Shown here: in pieces, positions 44,491 to 54,319 of the stretch | Layout of the letters: the number at the start of each line of letters is the position of its first letter | Numbering within the stretch: position 1 is the stretch's first letter | Assembly (NCBI RefSeq): GCF_036227265.1 | Contig: NZ_CP109446.1 | Coordinates: forward strand, 5,338,001-5,402,000 | DNA length: 64,000 nt | Source: Streptomyces sp. NBC_01476 | Lineage (GTDB): Bacteria > Actinomycetota > Actinomycetes > Streptomycetales > Streptomycetaceae | Direction: 5' to 3' | The notes under the pieces: generated by a model | What the model was told of the DNA's origin: nothing | Databases searched by the model: none | The model's input: the letters and a program-made list of their open reading frames with translations, nothing else | Made by a program: the position numbers and the translations under genes

Positions 44491-46278
44491 ATGAGAAACA
44501 GCAGAGCACGCTTGGCCGCGGCCATCGTGGCGGCCGGCGCGCTGTCGCTCACCGCGGCGTGCAGCAGCGGCGGCGGTGGCGGCGACACGGGGTCCAAGGG
44601 TGGGAGTGCCGCTCCCACGAAGGCGCCGGTGCCGAACTACGGTCTGGGCACCGCGGCCGACTCGACCGGTCCCGCTCCCGCGGTCCCGGGCGCGGTCAAG
44701 GGCGGCACCGTGCAGGACCTGGACCAGGCAGGTTTCGACTACCTGGACCCGGCCCAGCAGTACGTCAGCGACCAGCTGTCGGTCTCCACCCTGTACTCCC
44801 GTACCCTCACCGGGTACAAGATCGACCCCTCCAGCGGGAAGACGATCCTGGTCGGCGACCTCGCCACCGACACCGGCAAGATGTCGGACGGCGGCAAGAC
44901 CTGGACGTACACCCTGAAGGACGGGCTGAAGTACGACGACGGCACCGCCATCACGTCGAAGGACATCAAGTACAGCATCGAGCGGCTCTACGCCGACTTC
45001 GAGACCCAGGGCCCGCAGTACATCCAGTCCTGGCTGTACGGCCCCGACTACCGCAAGCTGTACAAGGGCCCGTACTCCGGCCAGGAGATCCCGGACAGCA
45101 TCCTGGCGACGCCGGACGCGAAGACCATCGTCTTCCACTTCAAGGACGTCCACACGGACGCCCCGTACGCCATGGCCATGCCGGTGACCGCGCCGGTCGA
45201 GAAGTCCAAGGACGACAAGGCCGCGTACAACAACCACCCGGTCTCCTCCGGCCCGTACAAGATCGCCTCGTACAAGTCCGGCAAGTCGCTGGTCTTCGAG
45301 CGCAACCAGTACTGGGACCCGAAGACGGACCCGATCCGCAACGCGTACCCGGACTCGTGGAACTTCAACCTGGGTATCCAGCAGCCGGGTCTGACGCAGC
45401 GCATCATGGCGGGCGCCGGCACCGACAAGAACGCGATCGACCTGTCCGGTCTGGCCGACCCGTCGCAGATGAGCTCGCTGGTCAGCGACCCGCAGTACAA
45501 GTCGCGGACGGTCAACCAGTACCAGCCGTACGTCGAGACCCTCGACATCAACACCAAGCGCATCACCGACGTCCGGGTCCGCCAGGCCATCGCCTACGCG
45601 TTCCCGATGTCCCAGGTGCAGCAGGCGCTCGGCGGCGCGGCCCAGGGTGACCTCGGCACCACGCTGCTCAGCCCGACCATCGCCGGCTGGAAGGCGTTCG
45701 ACCCGTTCGGCAAGCTCGCCAAGCCGACCGGTGACATCGACAAGGCCAAGGCGCTGCTCGCCGCGGCCGGCCAGCCGCACCCGAAGCTGGTCTACCCGTA
45801 CGCGAACACCCCGAAGTGGCAGAACGCGTCGCTCACCATCGCCAACGCGCTGGAGAAGGCCGGCTTCCAGGTCGTCCGCAAGGCCATCGACCCGACCTCG
45901 TACTACACGGTCGTCGGCAAGGTGAACAACCAGTACGACATCTACCGCACCGGCTGGGGCGCGGACTGGCCGAACGCCTCGACCGTGGTCCCGCCGACCA
46001 TGGACGGCCGTAACCTCGCCGACGGAACGAACAACTACTCGTTCCTGAACGACCCGCACATCAACTCCGAGATCGACCGCATCAAGGCCGAGACGGACAT
46101 CACCAAGCAGTCCAACGACTGGCGGACGCTGTCGGAGTACTCGCTGCAGAAGGACACGGCGCAGGTGCCGTTCCTCTTCGACAAGTACTTCAACATCTAC
46201 GGCTCCGGCCTGGGCGGCGTCACCTACAACTCGGTGGTCGGCACGATCAACGCCAACACCGTGTTCGTCAAGCAGTAG
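44491..46278 (+). CDS. bldKB: BldKB-like solute-binding lipoprotein
   Basis: A 595-residue SBP family 5 lipoprotein. Lipobox T-A-A-C near residue 24, then a Gly/Ser/Thr/Pro linker. Landmarks: TVQDLDQAGFDYLDPAQQYVSDQLSV, WTYTLKDGLKYDDGTAITSKDIKYS, VSSGPYKIASY, and VRQAIAYAFPMSQV. It is about 45 residues longer than the binding proteins of operons 1 and 2 and clearly diverged from them. Length and position after the first permease gene fit BldKB, which captures an extracellular signal for development. AGGAA precedes ATG 44491. A very strong hairpin follows. Confidence 0.8.
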   Translation: MRNSRARLAAAIVAAGALSLTAACSSGGGGGDTGSKGGSAAPTKAPVPNYGLGTAADSTGPAPAVPGAVKGGTVQDLDQAGFDYLDPAQQYVSDQLSVSTLYSRTLTGYKIDPSSGKTILVGDLATDTGKMSDGGKTWTYTLKDGLKYDDGTAITSKDIKYSIERLYADFETQGPQYIQSWLYGPDYRKLYKGPYSGQEIPDSILATPDAKTIVFHFKDVHTDAPYAMAMPVTAPVEKSKDDKAAYNNHPVSSGPYKIASYKSGKSLVFERNQYWDPKTDPIRNAYPDSWNFNLGIQQPGLTQRIMAGAGTDKNAIDLSGLADPSQMSSLVSDPQYKSRTVNQYQPYVETLDINTKRITDVRVRQAIAYAFPMSQVQQALGGAAQGDLGTTLLSPTIAGWKAFDPFGKLAKPTGDIDKAKALLAAAGQPHPKLVYPYANTPKWQNASLTIANALEKAGFQVVRKAIDPTSYYTVVGKVNNQYDIYRTGWGADWPNASTVVPPTMDGRNLADGTNNYSFLNDPHINSEIDRIKAETDITKQSNDWRTLSEYSLQKDTAQVPFLFDKYFNIYGSGLGGVTYNSVVGTINANTVFVKQ

Positions 46279-46286
46279 CCCCGCGA

Positions 46287-46334
46287 CGGGCGGCCGGCCC
46301 CGGCTGAGAATCCTCAGCCGGGGCCGGCCGCCCG
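46287..46334 (+). terminator. Very stable hairpin after the BldKB-like gene
   Basis: A perfect 22-base-pair stem (46287-46308 and 46313-46334) with tetraloop AATC, eight bases after the stop. It lies inside the operon and is equivalent in place to the hairpins of operons 1 and 2. Its strength should end or protect most transcripts there. Confidence 0.9.
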
Positions 46335-46385
46335 CGGATCGGACCGCGCGGCCGCCGCCCGCCGCCCCCACGGAAGAGCCCCTCG

Positions 46386-47369
46386 ATGCTCCGTTTCCTC
46401 TCACGACGCGTACTTGGCGCGATCGTCATTCTTGTGCTCATCAGCCTGGTCACGTATCTCTTGTTCTTCGTGCTGCCCTCGGACCCGGCGCTGCTCGCCT
46501 GTGGCAAGAACTGCTCCAACAAGGACCTGGTCGCCGCGATCCACCACCGCATGGGGCTGGACCAACCGATCTACCAGCAGTACTGGAACTACATGAGCGG
46601 CATCTTCGCCGGCCGCCACATGCCCGACGGGCAGAACTGCCCCGCACCGTGCTTCGGCTTCTCCTTCGCCAACGACCAGCCGATCTGGCCGACCATCGCC
46701 GACCGCTACCCGACCACGCTGTCGCTGGCCATCGGCGGCTCCGCCGCGTTCCTGATCATCGGCGTCGGCCTGGGCATGCTCTCGGCCTGGCAGCAGGGCA
46801 AGACCTTCGACCGCGTCGCCAGCTCCATCTCGCTGGTCGGCAACTCGGTGCAGATCTACTTCATCGGCCCGCTGGCCATCGCCCTCTTCGCCGACAATCT
46901 CGGCTGGCTCAACCACGGACACGACCCGACGTGGTCCTCCGACCCCACCGGCTCGTTCTCCGGTCTGGTCCTGCCCTGCCTGGTCATGTCGGTGATCTTC
47001 TGGTCCAACTACAGCCGGCAGACCCGCTCCCTGATGGTCGAGCAGCTCGGTGAGGACCACATCCGCACCGCCCGCGCCAAGGGCATGGGCTCGAAGTACG
47101 TCTTCTACAGATACGCGCTGCGCGGCGCCGCCGCGTCGATCATCACGATCTTCGGTATCGACCTCGGGTCCGTCTTCGGCGGCGCGATCATCACCGAGGC
47201 CACCTTCGGCCTGCACGGGCTCGGCACGCTCGCCGTCAACGCGGTCTACACCGCGGACCTGCCACTGGAAATGGCGGTCATGCTCTTCAGCGCCAGCGCC
47301 ATCGTGATCTTCAACATCGTCGTCGACTCCGCGTACGCCCTTATCGACCCGCGGATCCGGCTCGCCTGA
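46386..47369 (+). CDS. bldKC: BldKC-like peptide ABC transporter permease
   Basis: A 327-residue OppB-type permease. It begins MLRFLSRRVLGAIVILVLISLVTYLLFFVLP, the usual first helix. An extracytoplasmic region contains two Cys pairs (ACGKNCSN and NCPAPCFG), absent from the operon 1 and 2 permeases and possibly disulphide-bonded. About five more helices follow, and an EAA loop (GEDHIRTARAKGMGSKYVFYRYALRGAA). It lies about 50 bases after the hairpin. Confidence 0.8.
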   Translation: MLRFLSRRVLGAIVILVLISLVTYLLFFVLPSDPALLACGKNCSNKDLVAAIHHRMGLDQPIYQQYWNYMSGIFAGRHMPDGQNCPAPCFGFSFANDQPIWPTIADRYPTTLSLAIGGSAAFLIIGVGLGMLSAWQQGKTFDRVASSISLVGNSVQIYFIGPLAIALFADNLGWLNHGHDPTWSSDPTGSFSGLVLPCLVMSVIFWSNYSRQTRSLMVEQLGEDHIRTARAKGMGSKYVFYRYALRGAAASIITIFGIDLGSVFGGAIITEATFGLHGLGTLAVNAVYTADLPLEMAVMLFSASAIVIFNIVVDSAYALIDPRIRLA

Positions 47370-47427
47370 CGGCGGCGTCACCTCCCCCCGCCGCGACCAG
47401 CGCACCATCCCGTAGGAGAACCCGCCC

Positions 47428-48489
47428 GTGACCACTTTGACGAAGCCCGAGGCCGAACCGACGCCTCAGGGATCCGAGCACTTCCTCTCTGTGCGCGATC
47501 TGTACGTCCAGTTCGCCACCGAGGACGGCACCGTGAAGGCCGTCGACGGGCTCTCCTTCGACCTTGACCAGGGCAAGACCCTCGGCATCGTGGGCGAATC
47601 CGGCTCCGGGAAGTCCGTGACGAACCTGGCCATCCTCGGCCTGCACAACCCGCGCAACACCACCATCTCCGGTGAGATCGTCCTGGACGGCCAGGAGCTC
47701 ACCGGCGCGTCCGAGCGGACGCTGGAGAAGCTGCGCGGCAAGAAGATGTCCATGGTCTTCCAGGACTCGCTGACCGCCCTGTCGCCGTACTACACCGTCG
47801 GCCGGCAGATCGCCGAGCCCTACATGAAGCACATGGGCGCCTCCAAGAAGGAAGCCCGCGCACGGGCGATCGAGATGCTGGCCCGGGTCGGCATCCCGCA
47901 GCCCAAGACCCGGGTGGACGACTACCCGCACCAGTTCTCCGGCGGTATGCGCCAGCGCGCGATGATCGCCATGGCCCTGGTCTGCGACCCGGCCCTGGTG
48001 ATCGCCGACGAGCCGACCACCGCGCTGGACGTCACCGTGCAGGCCCAGATCCTGGACCTGCTCAAGGACCTCCAGCAGGAGAGCGGCACCTCGATCATCC
48101 TGATCACCCACGACCTCGGGGTGATCGCCAACACCGCCGACGATGTGGTGGTGATGTACGCGGGCCGCGCCGTGGAACGCGGCACCGTCCGCGACATCCT
48201 CAAGACGCCCGAGCACCCCTACGCCTGGGGCCTGCTGGGGTCCATACCCCGGCTGACCGCCTCGGTCGACGTCCCGCTGATGCCGATCCCCGGGTCGCCG
48301 CCCAGTCTGCTCAACCCGCCGTCCGGATGCCCCTTCCACACCCGGTGCGCGTTCACCGGCGAGGTGCCCGGTGACCGCTGCACCACCGAGCGGCCGCTGC
48401 TGCCGGCCGGGCGGGGCTCGGCGTGCCACCTCACGCCGGAGCAGAAGCAGACCATTTTCACAGAGCAGATCCAGCCGCGGCTGCGCTGA
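47428..48489 (+). CDS. bldKD: BldKD-like peptide ABC transporter ATPase
   Basis: A 353-residue OppD-type ATPase. Walker A GESGSGKS at 56-63, signature FSGGMRQR, Walker B LVIADEPTTALD, switch His ITHDLGVI. The C-terminal cluster CPFHTRCAFTGEVPGDRC is spaced differently from the other two OppD proteins here. The GTG at 47428 is preceded by AGGAGAAC. It is 21 bases before the next ATPase gene. Confidence 0.8.
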   Translation: MTTLTKPEAEPTPQGSEHFLSVRDLYVQFATEDGTVKAVDGLSFDLDQGKTLGIVGESGSGKSVTNLAILGLHNPRNTTISGEIVLDGQELTGASERTLEKLRGKKMSMVFQDSLTALSPYYTVGRQIAEPYMKHMGASKKEARARAIEMLARVGIPQPKTRVDDYPHQFSGGMRQRAMIAMALVCDPALVIADEPTTALDVTVQAQILDLLKDLQQESGTSIILITHDLGVIANTADDVVVMYAGRAVERGTVRDILKTPEHPYAWGLLGSIPRLTASVDVPLMPIPGSPPSLLNPPSGCPFHTRCAFTGEVPGDRCTTERPLLPAGRGSACHLTPEQKQTIFTEQIQPRLR

Positions 48490-48510
48490 CCACGAGTCGA
48501 GGGAATAGCA

Positions 48511-49623
<1,113 letters not shown>

Positions 49624-49736
49624 CCCGGGCTCAGTCCACCCTCCGCTCGGAAACGGCCCGTACCCGGGACACCCCAGAACCACCCCGGGTCCGGGCCGCT
49701 TCACGCGCCGGGCGGTACGTCCGTAGAGTGTGCCCG

Positions 49737-49776
49737 TTCGTGTGTTCGTGTGTTCGTGTGGTGGTGTGTTCGTGTT
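49737..49776. repeat. Tandem repeat TTCGTGTG
   Basis: Three exact eight-base copies (49737-49760), then a diverged one and another TTCGTGT at 49769-49775. It lies in the presumed leader of the gene starting at 49804, before its GAGGGG ribosome site. Confidence 0.85.
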
Positions 49777-49803
49777 TTCAGAGGGGCTTGAGGGGGCGGC
49801 GGC

Positions 49804-50583
49804 GTGATCACCGAGCCGGAGCTGTCCGGAGCATCAGGTCCCGAGCGGCCGGTTGACCTCGTCAGTGACACCGCCGGGAGCGTTCCCGGCGGCGGGCGGC
49901 GGCGGCCGTGGTGGTGGGCGCTCGGCGGGGTCGTCGTCGCCTCCGCGGTGTGGGGCGCGGTGCTCCAGGGCACCGGGTACGGTCACACCGCCGCGCCTGA
50001 CCTGCACGGATACCACATATCCGACGGTCTGTGCGCCGCGCAGAACCTGCAGCCGCTCACCGACGCCATCAGCACGGGGTACATCCCGGGGGACACGCCG
50101 GTGGTGGACAAGGGCGCGGCGCTCGACCACTTCAGCTGCGACGTGACGGCGTCGATGCCCAAGGGCGACGGCTGGAAGACGGTGTACGACGTCCGGGTGA
50201 CCGTCGATCTGCACAAGAAGACCGATCCCCGGGCCGAGTTCGCCGACATCAGCCGGCTGCTGGTGCCGGCGGACGCGTTCCTGCCGTCCGACGACGTGAT
50301 CTTCGTGACCGACCCGCACGAGAAGCGGGTGCCGGTGACGGGGATCGGTGACCGTGCGGTCGGCACGTCGGGTACGACCCGGCAGGCGCTCACCGTGCTG
50401 CACGGCGGGGCGGTCATCTCGCTCAACGTCAGGGCGGCGACGGTCTGGGGCGAGGTCGGTGACGCGCCCGGCACGAACGAGGGGACCACGGAGATCGGCC
50501 CCCAGCCGGACATCTCGGGCCTCACCGCGACGGTGACCCGGACGGTCCGCCACGTCATGCGCACGCTTTCCACCACCCCGTGA
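49804..50583 (+). CDS. Hypothetical single-span membrane protein
   Basis: A 259-residue protein I do not recognise. The N-terminal 30 residues are cytoplasmic, polar and Pro/Gly-rich. One transmembrane helix (RRRPWWWALGGVVVASAVWGAVL, about 31-54) follows, and about 200 extracytoplasmic residues with three Cys. The external part has alternating strands (WKTVYDVRVTVDLHKK, RQALTVLHGGAVISLNVRA), resembling the DUF3558-like or sensor-like domains of actinomycete lipoproteins, but I cannot assign a family. GTG 49804 has GAGGGGG upstream. It lies 180 bases after the transporter operon and may have its own promoter. Confidence 0.65.
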   Translation: MITEPELSGASGPERPVDLVSDTAGSVPGGGRRRPWWWALGGVVVASAVWGAVLQGTGYGHTAAPDLHGYHISDGLCAAQNLQPLTDAISTGYIPGDTPVVDKGAALDHFSCDVTASMPKGDGWKTVYDVRVTVDLHKKTDPRAEFADISRLLVPADAFLPSDDVIFVTDPHEKRVPVTGIGDRAVGTSGTTRQALTVLHGGAVISLNVRAATVWGEVGDAPGTNEGTTEIGPQPDISGLTATVTRTVRHVMRTLSTTP

Positions 50584-50697
50584 CGGGGCGCCCGCGCTGC
50601 CGGTGGCCGAGCAGTTCATGATCTCTTAACCAACCGGGCGGTGGCGCAGGGCCGTTGGGAGTGGGCCGGGTGCCGCCGCGTCCGCCATGATGGCTCC

Positions 50698-51309
50698 GTG
50701 ACGCCTACCGAGACCCCTCTGGGCCCCTGGGAGCCCGCGCCCCTGGCCGAGGTGGCCGCCCTCTTCGCGCCGCTCCGGGTGCCGTGGTGGATCGGTGGCG
50801 GCTACGCCATCGAGCTGGCCGTCGGTCACACCTTCCGCGCGCACGACGACATCGACGTGGTGCTGCTGCGGCGGGACCAGCTCGCCGTCCAGGACGTGCT
50901 GCGGGACTGGGAGTGGTGGGCGGCCGACCCGCCGGGCAGGCTGCGGCCGTGGCACGCCGGGGAGATCCTGCCGTTCGGCGTCCACGACGTGTGGTGCCGG
51001 CCCGGGTGGGACGAACCCTGGCGGATCCAGGTGATGTTCGACGAGGCCGAGGGCGAGGAGTGGGTCTCCCGGCGCAGTGCGGCGCTCCGCCGCCCGATCG
51101 CGCAGGTCGGCGCGGTCTCGCCGGGCGGCATCCCTTACCTGGCACCGGAGTTGCAGCTCTTCTACAAGGCGGCCCACCCGCGCCCCAAGGACGAGCACGA
51201 CTTCGCGACGGTGCTTCCGTTCCTCACCCCCGCGCAGCGCCGGTGGCTGGCCGACGCGCTGACGCGGACGTACGGCCCCCACCCCTGGACCGCGCCGCTC
51301 CGGGCGTGA
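50698..51309 (+). CDS. Nucleotidyltransferase, aminoglycoside adenylyltransferase-like
   Basis: A 203-residue protein of the nucleotidyltransferase superfamily. Motifs WIGGGYAIELAVG at about 31 and FRAHDDIDVVLLRRDQ at about 48 give the G-G-x(n)-D-x-D active site. Similar single-domain proteins are annotated as aminoglycoside 2''-adenylyltransferases or lincosamide nucleotidyltransferases, but many have unknown substrates, so resistance is not established. GTG 50698 lies seven bases after CATGAT (50686-50691) with no ribosome site, so it may be leaderless. The upstream start at 50641 would add 19 unlikely Arg/Trp-rich residues. It converges on the GAPDH gene. Confidence 0.75.
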   Translation: MTPTETPLGPWEPAPLAEVAALFAPLRVPWWIGGGYAIELAVGHTFRAHDDIDVVLLRRDQLAVQDVLRDWEWWAADPPGRLRPWHAGEILPFGVHDVWCRPGWDEPWRIQVMFDEAEGEEWVSRRSAALRRPIAQVGAVSPGGIPYLAPELQLFYKAAHPRPKDEHDFATVLPFLTPAQRRWLADALTRTYGPHPWTAPLRA

Positions 51310-51376
51310 ACGGGGGGCGGGGCGGCGGAGAGGCCAGGGGGAGGCGCGGGGGCGCGGAGGGGCGGCGGCCGGTGGT

Positions 51377-52375
51377 TCAGGCGCGGGCGAGCAGTTCGAG
51401 GGTGTCGATGACGCGGTTGGAGAAGCCCCACTCGTTGTCGTACCAGGCCACCACCTTGACGTGCTTGCCGTGGACGCGGGTGAGGGCGGCGTCGAAGATC
51501 GAGGACGCCGGCTGACCGGTGATGTCGCTGGAGACCAGGGGCTCGTCGGCGTAGTCGAGGATGCCCTTGAGGGGGCCGTCGGCGGCGGTCCGGTAGGCGG
51601 CGAGCACCTCGTCGAGGGTGACCTCGCGGGAGACCGTGGTGTTCAGCTCCACCAGGGAACCGACCGGGACCGGTACGCGGATCGAGTCGCCCGACAGCTT
51701 GCCGTCGAGGTTCGGCAGCACCAGGCCGATGGCCTTGGCGGCGCCGGTGGTGGTGGGCACGATGTTCACCCCGGCGGCGCGGGCACGGCGCAGGTCGCGG
51801 TGGGGGCCGTCCTGGAGGTTCTGCTCCTGGGTGTAGGCGTGCACCGTGGTCATGAAGCCGTGCTCGATGCCGGCCAGGTCGTCCAGTACGGACGCCAGCG
51901 GTGCCAGCGCGTTCGTGGTGCAGGAGGCGTTGGAGACGATCACGTGCTCGGCGGGGTCGTAGGCGTCGGTGTTCACGCCGTAGGCGAGCGTGACGTCGGC
52001 GCCCGCGGAGGGGGCGCTCACCAGTACGCGCTTGGCACCGGCCTTGAGGTGGGCGCGGGCGGCTTCCGCGGAGGTGAAGCGGCCGGTGGATTCGAGCACG
52101 ATGTCGACGCCGAGTTCGGCCCACGGGAGGTGGGCGGGCTCGCGTTCGGCGAGCACCTTGATGCGGTGGCCGTCGACCACGAGGTCGGTGCCGTCGACCT
52201 CGACGGAGCGGCCGAGGCGGCCGACCGAGCTGTCGAACTTCAGCAGGTGCGCGAGGGTCTCGGGGGCGGTGAGGTCGTTGACGGCGACCACTTCGAGGTC
52301 GCTGTCGCGCTGCAGCAGGGCGCGGAGGGTGTTGCGTCCGATGCGGCCGAATCCGTTGATGGCGATGCGGGTCAT
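51377..52375 (-). CDS. gap: Type I glyceraldehyde-3-phosphate dehydrogenase
   Basis: A 332-residue glycolytic enzyme that oxidises and phosphorylates glyceraldehyde-3-phosphate with NAD. NAD fold MTRIAINGFGRIGRNTLRALL at 1-21, catalytic Cys at about 150 in SNASCTTNALAP, the His in TTVHAYTQEQNLQDGPH, phosphate-site TTTGAAKAIGLVLP, and C-terminal WYDNEWGFSNRV. Length is normal. AAAGGAA precedes ATG 52375. It stands alone, without pgk or tpi, so it may be a secondary GAPDH. Direct repeats lie upstream. Confidence 0.95.
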   Translation of the reverse strand: MTRIAINGFGRIGRNTLRALLQRDSDLEVVAVNDLTAPETLAHLLKFDSSVGRLGRSVEVDGTDLVVDGHRIKVLAEREPAHLPWAELGVDIVLESTGRFTSAEAARAHLKAGAKRVLVSAPSAGADVTLAYGVNTDAYDPAEHVIVSNASCTTNALAPLASVLDDLAGIEHGFMTTVHAYTQEQNLQDGPHRDLRRARAAGVNIVPTTTGAAKAIGLVLPNLDGKLSGDSIRVPVPVGSLVELNTTVSREVTLDEVLAAYRTAADGPLKGILDYADEPLVSSDITGQPASSIFDAALTRVHGKHVKVVAWYDNEWGFSNRVIDTLELLARA

Positions 52376-52697
52376 GGCGATTCCTTTCGTCCGCCTCCAT
52401 CGTCGGCAACCGCGCGGCGGACCGGCCATGGCCTGAACGACAGCATGCGCAAGGATCACGCCAGACCTCTGGCCATGGTCCGCAAGGATCTCGCCAATGG
52501 CCTGCGGCCTCGCCGAACCAGCCCGTACCCGTGCCGGCTTGCTGCCCGGACCCGTACCCGTGCCGGCTTGCTGCCCGGACCCGGCTCCGTACCGCCCGCT
52601 GCCCGGACCCCGCCCCGTACCGCCCGCTGCCCGGACCCGGCTGCCCGGCTCGGGCCTCCACCTCCCCCTGAGCCGAGCCGGGCCGGGCCGGCGGGGG
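52376..52697. other. Intergenic region upstream of gap, with repeats
   Basis: No gene is supported. The first 120 bases hold direct repeats: GGCCATGG at 52424 and 52471, and CGCAAGGATC(A/T)CGCCA at 52448-52463 and 52481-52496. The GGCCATGGCC at 52424-52433 is also a palindrome. These are candidate operators for gap. The minisatellite at 52522-52635 fills the rest. Confidence 0.55.
52522..52635. repeat. Minisatellite, four units of 28-29 bases
   Basis: Two identical 29-base units (52522-52550 and 52551-52579; core GTGCCGGCTTGCTGCCCGGA) are followed by two diverged 28-base units (52580-52607 and 52608-52635; core CCGTACCGCCCGCTGCCCGG). The array lies between the 3' end of the AraC-type gene and the gap promoter region. 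It could act as a terminator or vary in copy number. Confidence 0.9.
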
Positions 52698-53645
52698 TCA
52701 GGCGCTGAAGGTGTGGCGGTATTCCGTGGGGGAGGTGCCGAGGATGCGGTGGAAGTGGAGCCGCAGGTTCGCGCCCGTGCCGAGGCCGACCCGGACGGCG
52801 ATCTGCTCCACGCCGAGGTCCGTGCGCTCCAGCAGTTCGCGCGCCAGGTCCACCCGGGCCCGGAGTACCCACTGCATCGGCGTGTAGCCGGTGTCCTCCG
52901 CGAACCGCCGCGAGAACGTACGCGCCGACACCCGCGCGTTGCGGGCGAGCGCTTCGAGAGTCAGCGGTTCTGCCAGGTGCGCCAGCGCCCACTCCCGGGT
53001 GCCCGCGAAGAGGTCGCCGAGCGGTTCCGGCACGCTCCTTGGGACGTACTGCGCCTGCCCGCCGCTGCGGTACGGCGCCGCCACCAGCCGCCGGGCCACG
53101 TGGTTGGAGAGCCCGACACCGTGGTCACGCCGTACCAGGTGCAGGCACAGGTCGATGCCGGACGCCGCCCCGGCCGAGGTGAGCACGTCACCCTCGTCCA
53201 CGAAGAGCACGTTCTCGTCCACCCGCACCAGCGGATGCCGTTTCGCCAGGGACTTCGTGTAGTGCCAGTGGGTCGTCGCGCGCTTGCCGTCGAGCAGGCC
53301 GGTCGCCGCCAATGCGAACGCCCCCGTCGAGATGGCCGCCAGGCGGGTCCCCCGCTCGTGCGCGGCCGTCAGCGCGGCCACGACCGCGGGTGGTGGCTCG
53401 GTGGTCGCCGGCTCCCGGTAGCCGGGGATGAAGACGGTGTCGGCGTGCGCCAGGGCCTCCAGACCGTCGGCCACGTGGTACGACAGGCCGTCGCCGCCGG
53501 TCACCAGCCCGGGCGCGGCGCCGCACACCCGTACCTCGTACGGCATGCTCGGCCGGGCGGCGAACACCTGCGCCGGGATGCCGACGTCGAGCGGCTTCGC
53601 GCCTTCGAGTACGAGGACGGCGACATGGTGGTTCCCGCGACCCAT
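52698..53645 (-). CDS. GlxA-type AraC family regulator with DJ-1/PfpI domain
   Basis: A 315-residue transcription factor. Residues about 6-170 form a class I glutamine amidotransferase-like/DJ-1 domain used for ligand sensing (VAVLVLEGAKPLDVGIPAQVF; VFIPGYREP; GTRLAAISTGAFALAATGLL, where Thr-Gly replaces the Cys nucleophile). Residues about 215-312 are an AraC HTH pair (LTLEALARNARVSARTFSRRF; LGVEQIAVRVGLGTGANLRLHF). ATG 53645 is supported by GGAGGAGG five bases upstream. Such regulators often control genes for amino acid, amine or aldehyde metabolism. No obvious target is adjacent except possibly gap. Confidence 0.9.
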   Translation of the reverse strand: MGRGNHHVAVLVLEGAKPLDVGIPAQVFAARPSMPYEVRVCGAAPGLVTGGDGLSYHVADGLEALAHADTVFIPGYREPATTEPPPAVVAALTAAHERGTRLAAISTGAFALAATGLLDGKRATTHWHYTKSLAKRHPLVRVDENVLFVDEGDVLTSAGAASGIDLCLHLVRRDHGVGLSNHVARRLVAAPYRSGGQAQYVPRSVPEPLGDLFAGTREWALAHLAEPLTLEALARNARVSARTFSRRFAEDTGYTPMQWVLRARVDLARELLERTDLGVEQIAVRVGLGTGANLRLHFHRILGTSPTEYRHTFSA

Positions 53646-53776
53646 CGGGCCTCCTCCAACTCTCCCGCGCGCCCGCCACCACACGGGGCACCGGACGCCG
53701 ACCCGTCACCGAGCGGGGACACCCGCGCGCCCCCGTGACCTCGATGACACCTACCGCAAGCATCCTGCCACCGGTT

Positions 53777-54060
53777 TCAGCGGGGCACGTCCACGCGCCG
53801 GATGCCGATGACCGAGCGCAGCCGCAGCGCCTCCTCGGACGAGGGACCCGAGGAGCCGGGGCCGGCGGTACGGATCACCACCTGCTGGTCCCGGTCCCTG
53901 GTGTCGAGGCAGTCGCAGTTACGGTGACCGGGCCAACCAACCGGTGCCGGAGCGCCCTGCGGAGAGTCGGCTCGGCGCACACGTGGTGGGAGGCCCACAC
54001 CCGGGCGAACTCCGCGCCCGCGGCCGGGAGTCCGGCAACTTCGCGGCCTCTCGTCCTTCG
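53777..54060 (-). pseudogene. Frameshifted C-terminal remnant of an XRE/MmyB-type regulator
   Basis: Two reading frames together give a recognisable end of a MmyB-ligand-domain regulator. In one frame (from about 54044 down to about 53915) it reads EVAGLPAAGAEFARVWASHHV and then RHRLVGPVTV. In the next frame (about 53915 to the TGA at 53777) it reads NCDCLDTRDRDQQVVIRTAG, then PGSSGPSSEEALRL. This matches the family pattern F-x-x-x-W-x-x-H-x-V, H-x-x-V-G, and TA-x-PGS-x(n)-EAL-x-L. The frames join near 53908-53917. The helix-turn-helix half is missing, so it is truncated as well as frameshifted. Confidence 0.5.
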
Positions 54061-54319
54061 TGACCGGCACCGTCATCCGCGCCGCCCGCGCCTGAGCCGG
54101 TACGGCCGCGGTCGGCTGACGGCCGGTGCAAGCTCTGCGGCCGGAGTGTCCGCCGCACCGGAGTCGACCGCTGGTGGGCCAGGGTATGCGTGGGCCGGGA
54201 CGGCCTTGCACCACGATCACTTGAGACACCCGCAATAAGCAACGGTGGCCCTTTTATCGCCGTTGCGACAGGACCATGCCGCTTGATAGCGACAGATACC
54301 TACCGCTCGGACTGACTGC
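54061..54319. other. Intergenic stretch without recognised gene
   Basis: I see no gene. GC content falls from about 54220 onward. CAACGG and CCGTTG form an inverted repeat around an AT-rich centre (about 54240-54265), a possible terminator for the SUKH-like gene. Confidence 0.4.

Noticed and set aside
50641..50697. Upstream extension of the nucleotidyltransferase gene
   Set aside because: The 19 added residues are unlike the family and a -10 box lies within them, so the GTG at 50698 is preferred.
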